The notes beneath the pieces were generated by a model. It saw nothing but the letters and a program-made list of their open reading frames with translations, was not told where the DNA came from and did not search any database. DNA of 9,016 nucleotides, taken from assembly GCA_039584685.1 (NCBI GenBank), contig JBDGXI010000091.1, positions 1 through 9,016 of the forward strand. Direction: 5' to 3'. Both the position numbers and the translations under genes were made by a program. The DNA is from Benthicola sp039584685. GTDB lineage: Bacteria > Gemmatimonadota > Gemmatimonadetes > Palauibacterales > Palauibacteraceae. The stretch's first letter is position 1; each line of letters starts with the position of its first letter. This document shows positions 1 through 7,466 of this stretch, piece by piece.

Positions 1-1716
1 GGGCGAGAAGTTGCAGACCACGAGCAGAGGTGAGGTCCCATCGCGGCGGCAGCGCAGGAAGCTGATGACGTTCTGCTCGTGGTCATCCGGAGCCACCCAT
101 TCGAAACCGGCGCTCTCGCAATCCATCTCGTACAGGGCCGGGTCCGCCCGGTAAAGCCGGTTGAGATCCGTTACCCAGCGCAGAACACCCGCGTGGAGCG
201 GATCCTCAAGTCGATCCCACTCGAGCTCCGACTCGTGGTTCCACTCCGCCCGCTGGGCCAGCTCCGCCCCCATGAACAGCAGCTTCTTTCCCGGCTGGGC
301 GTACATGCACCCGTACAGCACCCTGAGGTTCGCGAACTTTTGCCATTCGTCGCCGGCCATGCGGCCCCACAACGATCCCTTGCCGTGCACGACCTCGTCG
401 TGCGACAGCGGCAGGACGAAATTCTCCGAGAATGCGTACAGCTGGCGAAACGTCAGGTCGTGGTGATGCCACTGCCTGTGAATCGGATCCAGAGCCATGT
501 AACGCAGGGTGTCGTTCATCCAGCCCATGTCCCACTTCAGGCCGAAACCGAGGCCTCCGACATCCACGGGACTCGTAACACGCGGCCAGGCAGTTGACTC
601 CTCCGCGTGAGTCTGCGTGCCGGGGTGCGCTCTGTACGCTTCACGGTTCATGTCCCGCAGAAAGTCGATCGCCTCGAGGTTCTCCCGCCCTCCGAACACG
701 TTGGGGATCCATTCTCCCTCCTGCCGCGAGTAGTCCCGGTACAGCATCGACGCCACCGCATCGACCCGGAGCCCGTCCGCGTGGAACACCTCGAGCCAGT
801 AGAGGGCGCTGCTGACGAGAAAGCTCACGACCTCCAGGCGGCCGTAGTTGAAGATCCAGCTGCTCCAGTCCGGGTGGAAGCCCAGCTTCGGGTCCTGATG
901 CTCGTACAGGTGCGTGCCGTCGAACACCGCCAGACCGTGATCGTCGCCGGGGAAATGGCTCGGCACCCAGTCAAAGAGGACGCCGATGCCACGACCGTGC
1001 AGATGGTCCACCAGGTACTTCAGATCCGCCGGTGAGCCGTAGCGGGCGGTCGGAGCGAAGTAGCCCGTGACCTGGTAGCCCCACGAACCGAAGAACGGGT
1101 GCTCCGATACCGGCAGGAGCTCGACATGTGTGAACCCGGTCTTCTCAACGTGGTCCGCCAGGCGATGCGCCGTCTCCCGGTACGAGTAGAACCCACCGCC
1201 CGGGGGGCGCATCCATGACCCGAGGTGCACCTCGTAGATCGCGATGGGCCGGTCGAGCGCGTTGTGGGCGGCCATCGACCCGAGCCACGCGTCATCCCCC
1301 CACACGTAGTCGTCTTCCCACACCACCGAGGCCGTCGCAGGTGGATGCTCGGCCGACCGACCGACGGGATCCGCCTTCTCACGCCAACTCCCGTCCTCAG
1401 CCTGGATCCTGTACCTGTAGCGTTCGCCGACCCCCAGTCCGGGGACAAACCCTTCCCAGACTCCGGAGGTGCCGCGCACGGCCAGGGGGTGGGCGGCCCC
1501 CTGCCAGCCGTTGAAATCCCCGACGACCTGCACGGCCCTGGCGAAAGGGGCCCACACCGCGAAGAAGACGCCGGGACCCTCGCCCGGATCGGCGGCATGA
1601 CTGCCCAGCTTTTCCCACAGGCGATAGTGCCGCCCCTCGTTGAACCAGCCCAGGTCTTCGGAGGTGAGCAGCGAAAAGTCGTGCCGGATCGCACCCGCGC
1701 GGCGAGCCGAGGTCAC
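1..1716 (-). CDS. glgB: 1,4-alpha-glucan branching enzyme (GlgB), C-terminus cut by window edge
   Basis: GlgB forms alpha-1,6 branches in glycogen by cutting an alpha-1,4 glucan chain and transferring it (GH13 family, cytoplasmic). The window holds 572 in-frame residues. After a short N-terminus comes the typical opening SEDLGWFNEGRHYRLWEKLG. A CBM48 domain follows (about residues 25-115; WAPFAR and GDFNGW motifs), then the GH13 barrel. Barrel signatures are FDWVPSHFP (D249, H254), GLRVDAVASM with the nucleophile D319, HAEESTAWP with the acid/base at E372 or E373, and LPLSHDEVVHGKGS with D440. The last visible part, around residue 540 onward, is the start of the C-terminal beta domain. Probably some tens of residues are missing. 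The start is GTG at 1716, chosen because GGAGGAAA lies 4 bases upstream and the known N-terminal motif begins soon after. There is no N1 domain, as in short-form GlgB. It is divergent from the tkt operon. Family assignment is very secure. Confidence 0.97.
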   Translation of the reverse strand, partial: MTSARRAGAIRHDFSLLTSEDLGWFNEGRHYRLWEKLGSHAADPGEGPGVFFAVWAPFARAVQVVGDFNGWQGAAHPLAVRGTSGVWEGFVPGLGVGERYRYRIQAEDGSWREKADPVGRSAEHPPATASVVWEDDYVWGDDAWLGSMAAHNALDRPIAIYEVHLGSWMRPPGGGFYSYRETAHRLADHVEKTGFTHVELLPVSEHPFFGSWGYQVTGYFAPTARYGSPADLKYLVDHLHGRGIGVLFDWVPSHFPGDDHGLAVFDGTHLYEHQDPKLGFHPDWSSWIFNYGRLEVVSFLVSSALYWLEVFHADGLRVDAVASMLYRDYSRQEGEWIPNVFGGRENLEAIDFLRDMNREAYRAHPGTQTHAEESTAWPRVTSPVDVGGLGFGLKWDMGWMNDTLRYMALDPIHRQWHHHDLTFRQLYAFSENFVLPLSHDEVVHGKGSLWGRMAGDEWQKFANLRVLYGCMYAQPGKKLLFMGAELAQRAEWNHESELEWDRLEDPLHAGVLRWVTDLNRLYRADPALYEMDCESAGFEWVAPDDHEQNVISFLRCRRDGTSPLLVVCNFSP

Positions 1717-1784
1717 GAGATTTCCTCCGGCCGCCGGACGGCAGCAAGTATCCGCACGTCGAGTTCGACTTCGGCGATTCTCAT
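1713..1784 (-). CDS. possible 23-residue upstream ORF coupled to glgB
   Basis: An ATG at 1784 opens a 23-codon frame (peptide beginning MRIAEVELDV and ending RRPEEIS). It terminates at a TGA that overlaps the glgB GTG start (GTGA overlap). A GGAG lies 6 bases before the ATG, which is good Shine-Dalgarno spacing. The glgB Shine-Dalgarno sits inside the 3' end of this frame, so ribosomes finishing it could restart on glgB. The same frame is open upstream of the ATG to a TGA near 1850, so it may be chance in a GC-rich leader. I recognise no family. It could be a leader peptide, a translational-coupling device or simply non-coding leader. Confidence 0.3.
   Translation of the reverse strand: MRIAEVELDVRILAAVRRPEEIS
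1721..1728 (-). promoter_or_regulatory. ribosome binding site of glgB
   Basis: GGAGGAAA lies 4 bases before the GTG at 1716 (7 bases from the GGAGG core). It supports this GTG over the alternative ATG at 1784, which is in another reading frame from GlgB. Confidence 0.7.
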
Positions 1785-1858
1785 GGGCTGCTCCAGGGAC
1801 ACCGCGATCCGGCAGGGCCGGTTGTCGGTCTCCGAGTCGTGGCTCTTTCAACGTCAGA

Positions 1859-1885
1859 CCCCCGGCCGTCAGCGGCAAAAGGGGG
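1859..1885. repeat. nested inverted repeat upstream of glgB
   Basis: CCCCC (1859-1863) can pair with GGGGG (1881-1885). Inside this, GCCG (1865-1868) can pair with CGGC (1873-1876) around the loop TCAG, leaving an AAAA bulge. It lies about 75-100 bases upstream of the small frame before glgB, so it could form in the glgB 5' leader. GC-rich DNA gives such pairs by chance, so the meaning is uncertain. Confidence 0.3.
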
Positions 1886-1920
1886 GGCGCGTCGCCAACG
1901 CCGGAACCTACCGCTGGGGA

Positions 1921-1937
1921 GGACTCACCGGGAGTCC
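1921..1937. repeat. inverted repeat GGACTC-N5-GAGTCC
   Basis: A perfect 6-base inverted repeat (GGACTC at 1921-1926, GAGTCC at 1932-1937) with a 5-base spacer ACCGG. It sits mid-way between two divergent operons and about 45 bases upstream of the -10-like element for tkt. That position would suit an operator or activator site. No known regulator motif is recognised. Confidence 0.3.
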
Positions 1938-1978
1938 CGCTCGTTGCTCCCGAGGGAGGTGCGCACCGCTCTCGCCCG

Positions 1979-1987
1979 TGGTATCGT
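1979..1987 (+). promoter_or_regulatory. possible extended -10 promoter element for tkt
   Basis: TGGTATCGT reads as an extended -10 (TGn followed by TATCGT) about 70 bases before the tkt ATG. No -35 match is seen at 16-18 bases. The closest TTGnnn (TTGCTC at 1944-1949) is 32 bases away, too far. This is a motif call only. Confidence 0.3.
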
Positions 1988-2056
1988 GGGGGCGTCGAGC
2001 ACCCGGACCGCCCGGGACCCCGCATCCTGACCGACACACGAGAAGTGAACACACGC

Positions 2057-4123
2057 ATGAAGACCCCCGCACCCGACACCCGGGCCGAGGAGGCTCGTGA
2101 CGCAGTTTCCCTCCAGGAGATGGCCGTCGAAGAGCTTTCTATCCAGACGATCCGCACCCTGGCGATCGACGCGATCCAGAAGGCCAATTCAGGCCACCCG
2201 GGTGCGCCTATGGCTCTCGCCCCGGTGGCGTACCTGCTCAGTCGGGAGATGCGATTCAATCCGCACAATCCGACCTGGTTCGACAGGGACCGGTTCGTGC
2301 TGTCGGCCGGACACGCCTCGATGCTGCTGTACGCGATGCTCTACATGACCGGCTACAACCTGTCGCTGGATGAAATCCGCGCCTTCCGGCAGTGGGACAG
2401 TCGCACGCCGGGACATCCGGAGCACGGGCTGACGGCGGGAGTCGAGACCACGACCGGTCCCCTCGGACAGGGCATCATGACGGCGGTCGGGATGGCGATG
2501 GCCGAAGCCCACCTGAGTTCCGTGTACAATCGGCCGGGACACACAGTCGTCGATCACTTCACCTACGTGGTGTGCAGCGACGGCGACCTCATGGAGGGGG
2601 CCTCGCACGAGGCGGGTTCATTCGCCGGCCACCTGCGGCTCGGCAAGCTGGTCGCGATCTACGACGACAACCGGATCACGATCGATGGATCGACGGACCT
2701 CACGTTCTCCGACGACACCGCGTCCCGATTCCGGGCGTACGGGTGGGACGTGCAGGATCTCGGGGACGCGGCCAACGACCTCGTCGCGATCCGCGGCGCC
2801 CTGGCCGCGGCCCGCTCGGAAACGGAGCGGCCCTCGCTCATCATCGTCCGCTCCCACATCGGATTCGGTTCTCCGAACAAGCAGGACACGGCCGGGGCGC
2901 ACGGCTCGCCGCTCGGCGAGGACGAGGTCGCGCTGACCAAGAAGGCATACGGTTGGCCCGAGGACGCCCGTTTCCTGGTGCCCGAGAGAGCGCTGGAGCA
3001 CATGCGGGAAGCGGTGGCGCGGGGGGCCGCTGCAGAGAGCGAGTGGCGAGCTCGGCTCGATGCCTACAGGGCAGCGTATCCGGAGCTGGCCGACCAGCTC
3101 GAAACCGCCCTCGAAGGTCGGCTCCCGACGGAATGGGAGGCGGAGCTGCCTGCGTTCGATGCAGCGGACGGGCCCATGGCGACGCGGAAGGCCTCGGGAG
3201 CCGTACTCAACGCGATCGCGGACCGTCTGCCGTGGCTCGTCGGGGGCAGCGCGGACCTGGCCCCGTCCAACAACAGCCTGATCCGCACGTCCGGCGACTT
3301 CGGTCCGACGGACTACTCCGGTCGCAACATTCGCTGGGGAATCCGGGAGCACCTCATGTGCGCCGCCTCGACGGGTATGGCGCTGCACGGAGGTGTGCGT
3401 CCGTACGCCGCCACCTTCTTCGTGTTCACGGACTACGCCCGGCCGGCGATCCGGCTCGCGGCGCTAATGAGGCAGCCAGTCATCTACGTTATGACGCACG
3501 ATTCGATAGGCCTCGGAGAGGACGGTCCCACGCACCAGCCGATCGAGCACCTGGCAGCGCTCCGCGCGATGCCGGGGCTCAGAATCATCCGCCCGGCGGA
3601 CGCCAACGAGACCGTCGAGGCATGGCGCGAGGCCATCGTGCGGCGGGACGGCCCTACGATGCTCGTCCTTACCCGGCAGAGCGTGCCGGTGCTTCGAGTG
3701 GACGGACCTGGCCGGGCGATAGGACTGAGTATGGGAGCCTACATCGTCGAGGACGCGGACGACGCCGACCCGGATCTGATCCTGATCGCGTCGGGGTCGG
3801 AGGTAGCCCTGGCACTGGAGGCCAGGCACGCCCTCGCCGCGTCCGGCGTGGCGACGCGGGTAGTCAGCATGCCGAGCTGGGAAATCTTCCGGGAGCAGGA
3901 TACGGCCTACCGGCATGAGATTCTCCCACCGGAGGTGAAGAACCGGCTGGCCATCGAAGCCGGAGTGTCCTTTGGATGGAGGGAGTGGGTAGGAGACGAG
4001 GGAGACGTGATCGGCATCGATACCTTCGGGGCCAGCGCCCCCGCCGAAGTGCTGTTCGAGCAGTTCGGATATAGCGTCGAGAACGTCGTGGCGACGGCCC
4101 GGCGGCTGCTGGAGGACGAATGA
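2057..4123 (+). CDS. tkt: transketolase
   Basis: Thiamine diphosphate enzyme moving two-carbon ketol units between sugar phosphates in the non-oxidative pentose phosphate pathway; cytoplasmic. The 688 residues carry the full family layout. Active-site histidines include SGHPG (H47), SAGHAS (H86) and GHPEHG (H120). The diphosphate/metal motif is SDGDLMEG...YDDN (174-205), with Ser in place of the usual first Gly. The cofactor-activating glutamate is in WGIREH (E431). The substrate and cofactor site is THDSIGLGEDGPTHQPIEHL (480-499), with LTRQ (R540) for phosphate. A C-terminal transketolase domain follows (about 555-680). The start is uncertain. ATG 2057 has only a weak AGAAG upstream; GTG 2045 and ATG 2120 (MAVEELSIQ, 667 residues) are in frame, and the latter is closer to the usual family N-terminus. 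First gene of the operon; its stop overlaps rpiB. Confidence 0.97.
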   Translation: MKTPAPDTRAEEARDAVSLQEMAVEELSIQTIRTLAIDAIQKANSGHPGAPMALAPVAYLLSREMRFNPHNPTWFDRDRFVLSAGHASMLLYAMLYMTGYNLSLDEIRAFRQWDSRTPGHPEHGLTAGVETTTGPLGQGIMTAVGMAMAEAHLSSVYNRPGHTVVDHFTYVVCSDGDLMEGASHEAGSFAGHLRLGKLVAIYDDNRITIDGSTDLTFSDDTASRFRAYGWDVQDLGDAANDLVAIRGALAAARSETERPSLIIVRSHIGFGSPNKQDTAGAHGSPLGEDEVALTKKAYGWPEDARFLVPERALEHMREAVARGAAAESEWRARLDAYRAAYPELADQLETALEGRLPTEWEAELPAFDAADGPMATRKASGAVLNAIADRLPWLVGGSADLAPSNNSLIRTSGDFGPTDYSGRNIRWGIREHLMCAASTGMALHGGVRPYAATFFVFTDYARPAIRLAALMRQPVIYVMTHDSIGLGEDGPTHQPIEHLAALRAMPGLRIIRPADANETVEAWREAIVRRDGPTMLVLTRQSVPVLRVDGPGRAIGLSMGAYIVEDADDADPDLILIASGSEVALALEARHALAASGVATRVVSMPSWEIFREQDTAYRHEILPPEVKNRLAIEAGVSFGWREWVGDEGDVIGIDTFGASAPAEVLFEQFGYSVENVVATARRLLEDE

Positions 4124-4590
4124 GCCGGGTAGCGATCGGGTCCGACCACGCCGGGTACCGGTACAAGCAGGTCCTGGCGGACCACCTGCGCGACTCGGGT
4201 CACGAGGTCATCGATCTCGGTACGGACGGTCCGCAGTCCGTGGACTATCCCGACTACGCCCGCGCGGTGGCCGAGTCCGTCGCGTGCGGCGAAGCCGAGC
4301 GCGGGATCCTGGTGTGCGGAAGCGCTGTCGGCGTCTGCATCGTGGCGAACAAGGTGAGGGGGATTCGCGCCGGGGTATGCCACGACACGTACTCGGCGCG
4401 CCAGGCAGTGGAGCACGACGACATGAACGTCCTTTGCCTGGGGGAACGCGTGATCGGGATCGCGGTCGCCAGGGCCGCTGCCGACGCTTTCATGGGCGCC
4501 GTGTTCCTGAACGAAGGTCGGCACCTGCGCCGGCTGGACAAGCTGCTGGCCGTGGAAAGCGACTACATGTCCCCGGGTACGGAGGTTTGA
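4120..4590 (+). CDS. rpiB: ribose-5-phosphate isomerase B (RpiB/LacAB family)
   Basis: Interconverts ribose-5-phosphate and ribulose-5-phosphate, feeding Tkt. The 156-residue product starts with the family signature MSRVAIGSDHAGYRYK (D9, H10). It has the catalytic cysteine C66 in VCGSAVGVCIVANKV and the ring-opening histidine H99 in CHDTYSARQAVEHDDMNVL, matching E. coli RpiB numbering. The anion-hole loop is CGSAVG rather than the E. coli-type CGTGIG; Ser keeps a hydroxyl at the Thr position. LacA/LacB proteins are close relatives, but the pentose-phosphate neighbours favour RpiB. The ATG overlaps the tkt stop by four bases (ATGA). GGAGG at 4111-4115 lies only 4 bases before it, which suggests translational coupling. 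Length is normal for the family. Confidence 0.95.
   Translation: MSRVAIGSDHAGYRYKQVLADHLRDSGHEVIDLGTDGPQSVDYPDYARAVAESVACGEAERGILVCGSAVGVCIVANKVRGIRAGVCHDTYSARQAVEHDDMNVLCLGERVIGIAVARAAADAFMGAVFLNEGRHLRRLDKLLAVESDYMSPGTEV
4581..4585 (+). promoter_or_regulatory. ribosome binding site of tal-pgi
   Basis: GGAGG lies 7 bases before the ATG at 4593 and within the last codons of rpiB. This fixes the start of the fusion gene at 4593 and not further upstream, where the open frame runs antiphase through rpiB. Confidence 0.75.
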
Positions 4591-4592
4591 CC

Positions 4593-7427
4593 ATGGAAAT
4601 CCTCCTGGACCTCCTCGAGCATGGGCAGAGCTACTGGCTGGACAACCTGACCCGGGGGATGATCCGCGACGGCACGCTGGAGCGCAGGGTGAGCGTCGAG
4701 GGACTGCGCGGGGTGACCTCGAACCCGGCGATCTTCCACAAGGCGATCGGGTCGAGCCGCGACTACGACGAGCAGATTCAGGTTCTGGCGGACGAGGGCG
4801 CCTCGGTTGAGCGGATCTACGAGGCTCTGGTGGTCACCGACATCCAGGAGGCGTGTGACGTCCTCCGTCCGGTGTACGATTCCTCGGACGCGGTGGACGG
4901 ATACGTCAGCCTCGAGGTCTCCCCCTACCTGATTCACGATACCGCCGGCTCCCTGGAGGAAGCTCGCCGGCTGTGGGCCGCCGTCGGCCGGCCGAACCTC
5001 ATGATCAAGATTCCGGGGACCCGTGCCGGGGTGCCCGCGATCGAGGAGCTCCTGTACGAGGGAATCAACGTCAACGTTACCCTGCTGTTCGCGGTGAATG
5101 CCTACGAGGAAGTGGCCCGGGCATACATGCGGGCGTTGCAGCGGCGGGCCGCGGAGGGCAAGGCCTTCGATACCGTTGCGTCCGTAGCCAGCTTCTTCCT
5201 CAGCCGGATCGACGTCCTGGTGGACGCTCTCCTGGCGCATCATGTCACGCTCTCCTCCGACTCGCCGGCCGCTCAGGACCTGTACGGCCTGGCCGCCGTG
5301 GCGAGTGCCAAGCTGGCCTATCGGAGCTACCGGGCCATGGCCGGGGAGAAGGAGTGGCAGGCCCTGGCCGACGCGGGGGCGAGACCGCAACGCCTGTTGT
5401 GGGCGAGCACCAGCACGAAGAACCCATTGTACGATCCGGTCCGATACGTCGAACCGCTGATCGGGCGTGACACGGTGAACACCATGCCCGAGGTCACGAT
5501 CGAGGCGTTCGCCAGATCGGGACAGATCACTACCGATTCCGTCGAGCAGGGAGTGCAGGAATCCGAGCGCGTGTTCGGGGACCTGGCGCGGATCGGAGTC
5601 GACATGACGGCGGTCAACGAGCAACTGTTGGCCGAGGGCGCGCACAAGTTCCTGGATCCGTTCGACGCTCTGCTGACCGGCCTGGCAGCGCGGCGAGCAG
5701 AGGCGCGGGAGGGTCGCAGGGTCGAGGTTCAGGAGCCGGCCGACCCGGCGCCCGGCCTCGCCGCCTCCCTGGCTGCTCTACACGAACAGCGCTTCGCTTC
5801 CCGGCTGGCCGCTCGCGACCCGTCTCTGTGGCCCGGAGACCCGTCGGTCCAGGGCGCCATCGCCAACCGTCTCGGGTGGACGCGCGGCGCGGCCGATGCC
5901 ACGGAGCTCCTGCCCGAGCTGATGGAATTCGCTGACGAGGCGCGGGCCGAGGGGATACGCGACGTGGTGTTGCTCGGGATGGGCGGCAGCAGCCTGTGCC
6001 CGCTCGTAGCGGCCCGCTCGTTCTCCGGCCGCGGCGACTACCCGCGGCTCACCGTGCTGGACTCGGTCGATCCCGCCTCCGTAGCACGGGTGGAGGGGGC
6101 GACCGATCCCCAGCACACCCTCTTCGTGGTAGCCAGCAAGTCGGGCGGCACGATCGAGACCCTGAGTCTGTATCGGTACTTTCGAGGCAGCGTCGAGCGA
6201 GAAGTCGGATCCGCCGCCGGAGGGCACTTCGTCGCGGTGACCGACCCCGGCTCAGCGCTTCTTGCCGAGGCCCATCAGTCAGGGTTCCGGCGTGCGTTCG
6301 AGGCCCCGACCGATGTCGGAGGAAGGTACTCCGCTCTCACCGTCTTCGGTCTGCTGCCGATGGCCCTGACGGGAGCCGACGTCGAGCGTGTCGTGGAGTG
6401 GGCGCGCCAGCTGGAGTACGAGTGTTCCCCGGTCCTGCCGGAGTCGGCCAACGAGGCGGTGCGGCTCGGGACGGCTATCGCCCTGTACGCGAAAGACGGT
6501 CGAGACAAACTCGTTCTCACGGCCTCCCCGACTGTCGCCTCGTTCCCTCTGTGGATCGAGCAGCTGGTGGCGGAGAGCACCGGCAAGCAGGGTCACGGCA
6601 TCATCCCGGTGACGGACGAGTCCCTTGCGGCAGCCGACGACTACACGCCGGATCGCGTGTTCTTGCACTACTCGGTGGAGGGCGACGAGGATAGCTCCGT
6701 CCTGGCCGCCCTCGATGCGATAGCGGTCGCTGGACACCCGGTGTACCGAATCGCCCTACCGGAGCCGGAAGCGCTGGGAGGCGAGTTCCTGAGGTGGGAG
6801 ATCGCGACGGCAGCGGCGGGCGCGATGCTCGGGGTGAACCCGTTCGACGAGCCCGATGTGTCGGCCGCGAAGCAGGCTACCTCGGACCTCCTCGAGCGGC
6901 GGGCAGCCGAGGGAGGGTTTCCGGCCGCCACCGCCCGGGCCGCCCTCGACGGAGTGGAAGTGTTCGCAGCGGGCGACGGGACGCCCCCCGGCGATTTCTC
7001 GGTGGCCGCGGTGCTCTCCGAGTGGCTCCACACGCGCTCGGACGGCGGGTACGTGGCGATCCTCGGCTACTTCGATCCGAGTCCCGCGCGCGACGCCGCC
7101 GTGGCACGTCTCCGTGACACTTTGCAGACTCGCACGGGCCTGGCGACCACCTTCGGGTACGGCCCGCGCTACCTGCACTCGACGGGACAGCTGCACAAGG
7201 GCGGCCCCACTCGGGGCCTGTTCCTCCTGCTAACGGCCGATCCGATAGAGGACCTGGCGATCCCGGGAAGCGATTTCACTTTCGGGACGCTGCAGCGCGC
7301 GCAGGCTCTGGGAGATCTCGGGACCCTGCGTGAGAGCGGAAGGAGTGTCCTGCACGCAAACCTGGGCTGGTACGTGGACCAGGGGCTCCAGACCCTCGCG
7401 GACGCGCTGGATGCGACGGCTCGATGA
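4593..7427 (+). CDS. bifunctional transaldolase / glucose-6-phosphate isomerase
   Basis: A 944-residue natural fusion. Residues 1 to about 365 are transaldolase: WLDNLTRGMI (D17), TSNPAIF (42-48), the Schiff-base lysine K139 in NLMIKIPGT, NVNVTLLF (160-167) and the phosphate site ASTSTKNPLY (271-280). A linker rich in Arg, Glu, Ala and Pro (about 366-390) leads to phosphoglucose isomerase with two SIS-type domains. Its motifs are LGMGGSSLCP (461-470), SKSGGTIET (515-523), DVGGRYSALTVFGLLP with R578 (574-589), EQLVAESTGKQG with the likely base E661 (656-667), and YGPRYLHSTGQLHKGG (856-871). The Tal half moves dihydroxyacetone units between sedoheptulose-7-phosphate, glyceraldehyde-3-phosphate and fructose-6-phosphate. 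The Pgi half interconverts fructose- and glucose-6-phosphate. Such Tal-Pgi fusions are known in several phyla. The start has a good ribosome site, 2 bases after the rpiB stop. It is last in the operon. Confidence 0.96.
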   Translation: MEILLDLLEHGQSYWLDNLTRGMIRDGTLERRVSVEGLRGVTSNPAIFHKAIGSSRDYDEQIQVLADEGASVERIYEALVVTDIQEACDVLRPVYDSSDAVDGYVSLEVSPYLIHDTAGSLEEARRLWAAVGRPNLMIKIPGTRAGVPAIEELLYEGINVNVTLLFAVNAYEEVARAYMRALQRRAAEGKAFDTVASVASFFLSRIDVLVDALLAHHVTLSSDSPAAQDLYGLAAVASAKLAYRSYRAMAGEKEWQALADAGARPQRLLWASTSTKNPLYDPVRYVEPLIGRDTVNTMPEVTIEAFARSGQITTDSVEQGVQESERVFGDLARIGVDMTAVNEQLLAEGAHKFLDPFDALLTGLAARRAEAREGRRVEVQEPADPAPGLAASLAALHEQRFASRLAARDPSLWPGDPSVQGAIANRLGWTRGAADATELLPELMEFADEARAEGIRDVVLLGMGGSSLCPLVAARSFSGRGDYPRLTVLDSVDPASVARVEGATDPQHTLFVVASKSGGTIETLSLYRYFRGSVEREVGSAAGGHFVAVTDPGSALLAEAHQSGFRRAFEAPTDVGGRYSALTVFGLLPMALTGADVERVVEWARQLEYECSPVLPESANEAVRLGTAIALYAKDGRDKLVLTASPTVASFPLWIEQLVAESTGKQGHGIIPVTDESLAAADDYTPDRVFLHYSVEGDEDSSVLAALDAIAVAGHPVYRIALPEPEALGGEFLRWEIATAAAGAMLGVNPFDEPDVSAAKQATSDLLERRAAEGGFPAATARAALDGVEVFAAGDGTPPGDFSVAAVLSEWLHTRSDGGYVAILGYFDPSPARDAAVARLRDTLQTRTGLATTFGYGPRYLHSTGQLHKGGPTRGLFLLLTADPIEDLAIPGSDFTFGTLQRAQALGDLGTLRESGRSVLHANLGWYVDQGLQTLADALDATAR

Positions 7428-7442
7428 CCGACCGGTCCGACC

Positions 7443-7461
7443 TCCGGCGTCACCCGCCGGA
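7443..7461. terminator. possible hairpin terminator in convergent gap
   Basis: TCCGGCG (7443-7449) pairs perfectly with CGCCGGA (7455-7461) around a 5-base loop, 16 bases after the tal-pgi stop and just past the stop of the opposing membrane-protein gene. No T-run follows on either strand, so it is not a classic intrinsic terminator. It could act on both converging transcripts as an end-stabilising hairpin. Confidence 0.4.
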
Positions 7462-7466
7462 TCGGT

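Larger units (their letters stand above)
1785..2056. other. divergent glgB-tkt intergenic region
   Basis: About 270 bases separate the glgB leader from tkt. I see no conserved coding frame here. It must hold the promoters of both the glgB side and the tkt operon. It contains two inverted repeats (1859-1885 and 1921-1937), a run of seven G (1881-1887) and one plausible extended -10 element facing tkt. I found no convincing promoter facing glgB by eye, no recognisable riboswitch and no terminator. Plus-strand frames through this region are extensions of open frames antisense to glgB. Confidence 0.6.

Noticed and set aside
1944..1987. TTGCTC and TATCGT as a -35/-10 pair
   Set aside because: The spacer is 32 bases, far from the usual 16-18, so only the extended -10 was kept as a weak call.
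2088..2099. GAGGAGG followed by GTG 2097 as an alternative transketolase start
   Set aside because: GTG 2097 is out of frame with transketolase and leads to an 83-residue shadow.
1225..2100. Long plus-strand frame antisense to glgB running into the intergenic region
   Set aside because: It mirrors the GlgB coding frame, has no ribosome site and no family features.
2392..3918. 508-residue open frame in a second plus-strand phase within tkt
   Set aside because: Its product is Arg/Gly-rich low-complexity sequence with no motif, while the overlapping frame encodes all transketolase motifs. It is a GC-rich shadow.
4284..4592. Upstream extension of the tal-pgi frame through rpiB
   Set aside because: The extension is in antiphase to RpiB motifs. 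A strong GGAGG at 4581 and the transaldolase N-terminus fix the start at 4593.
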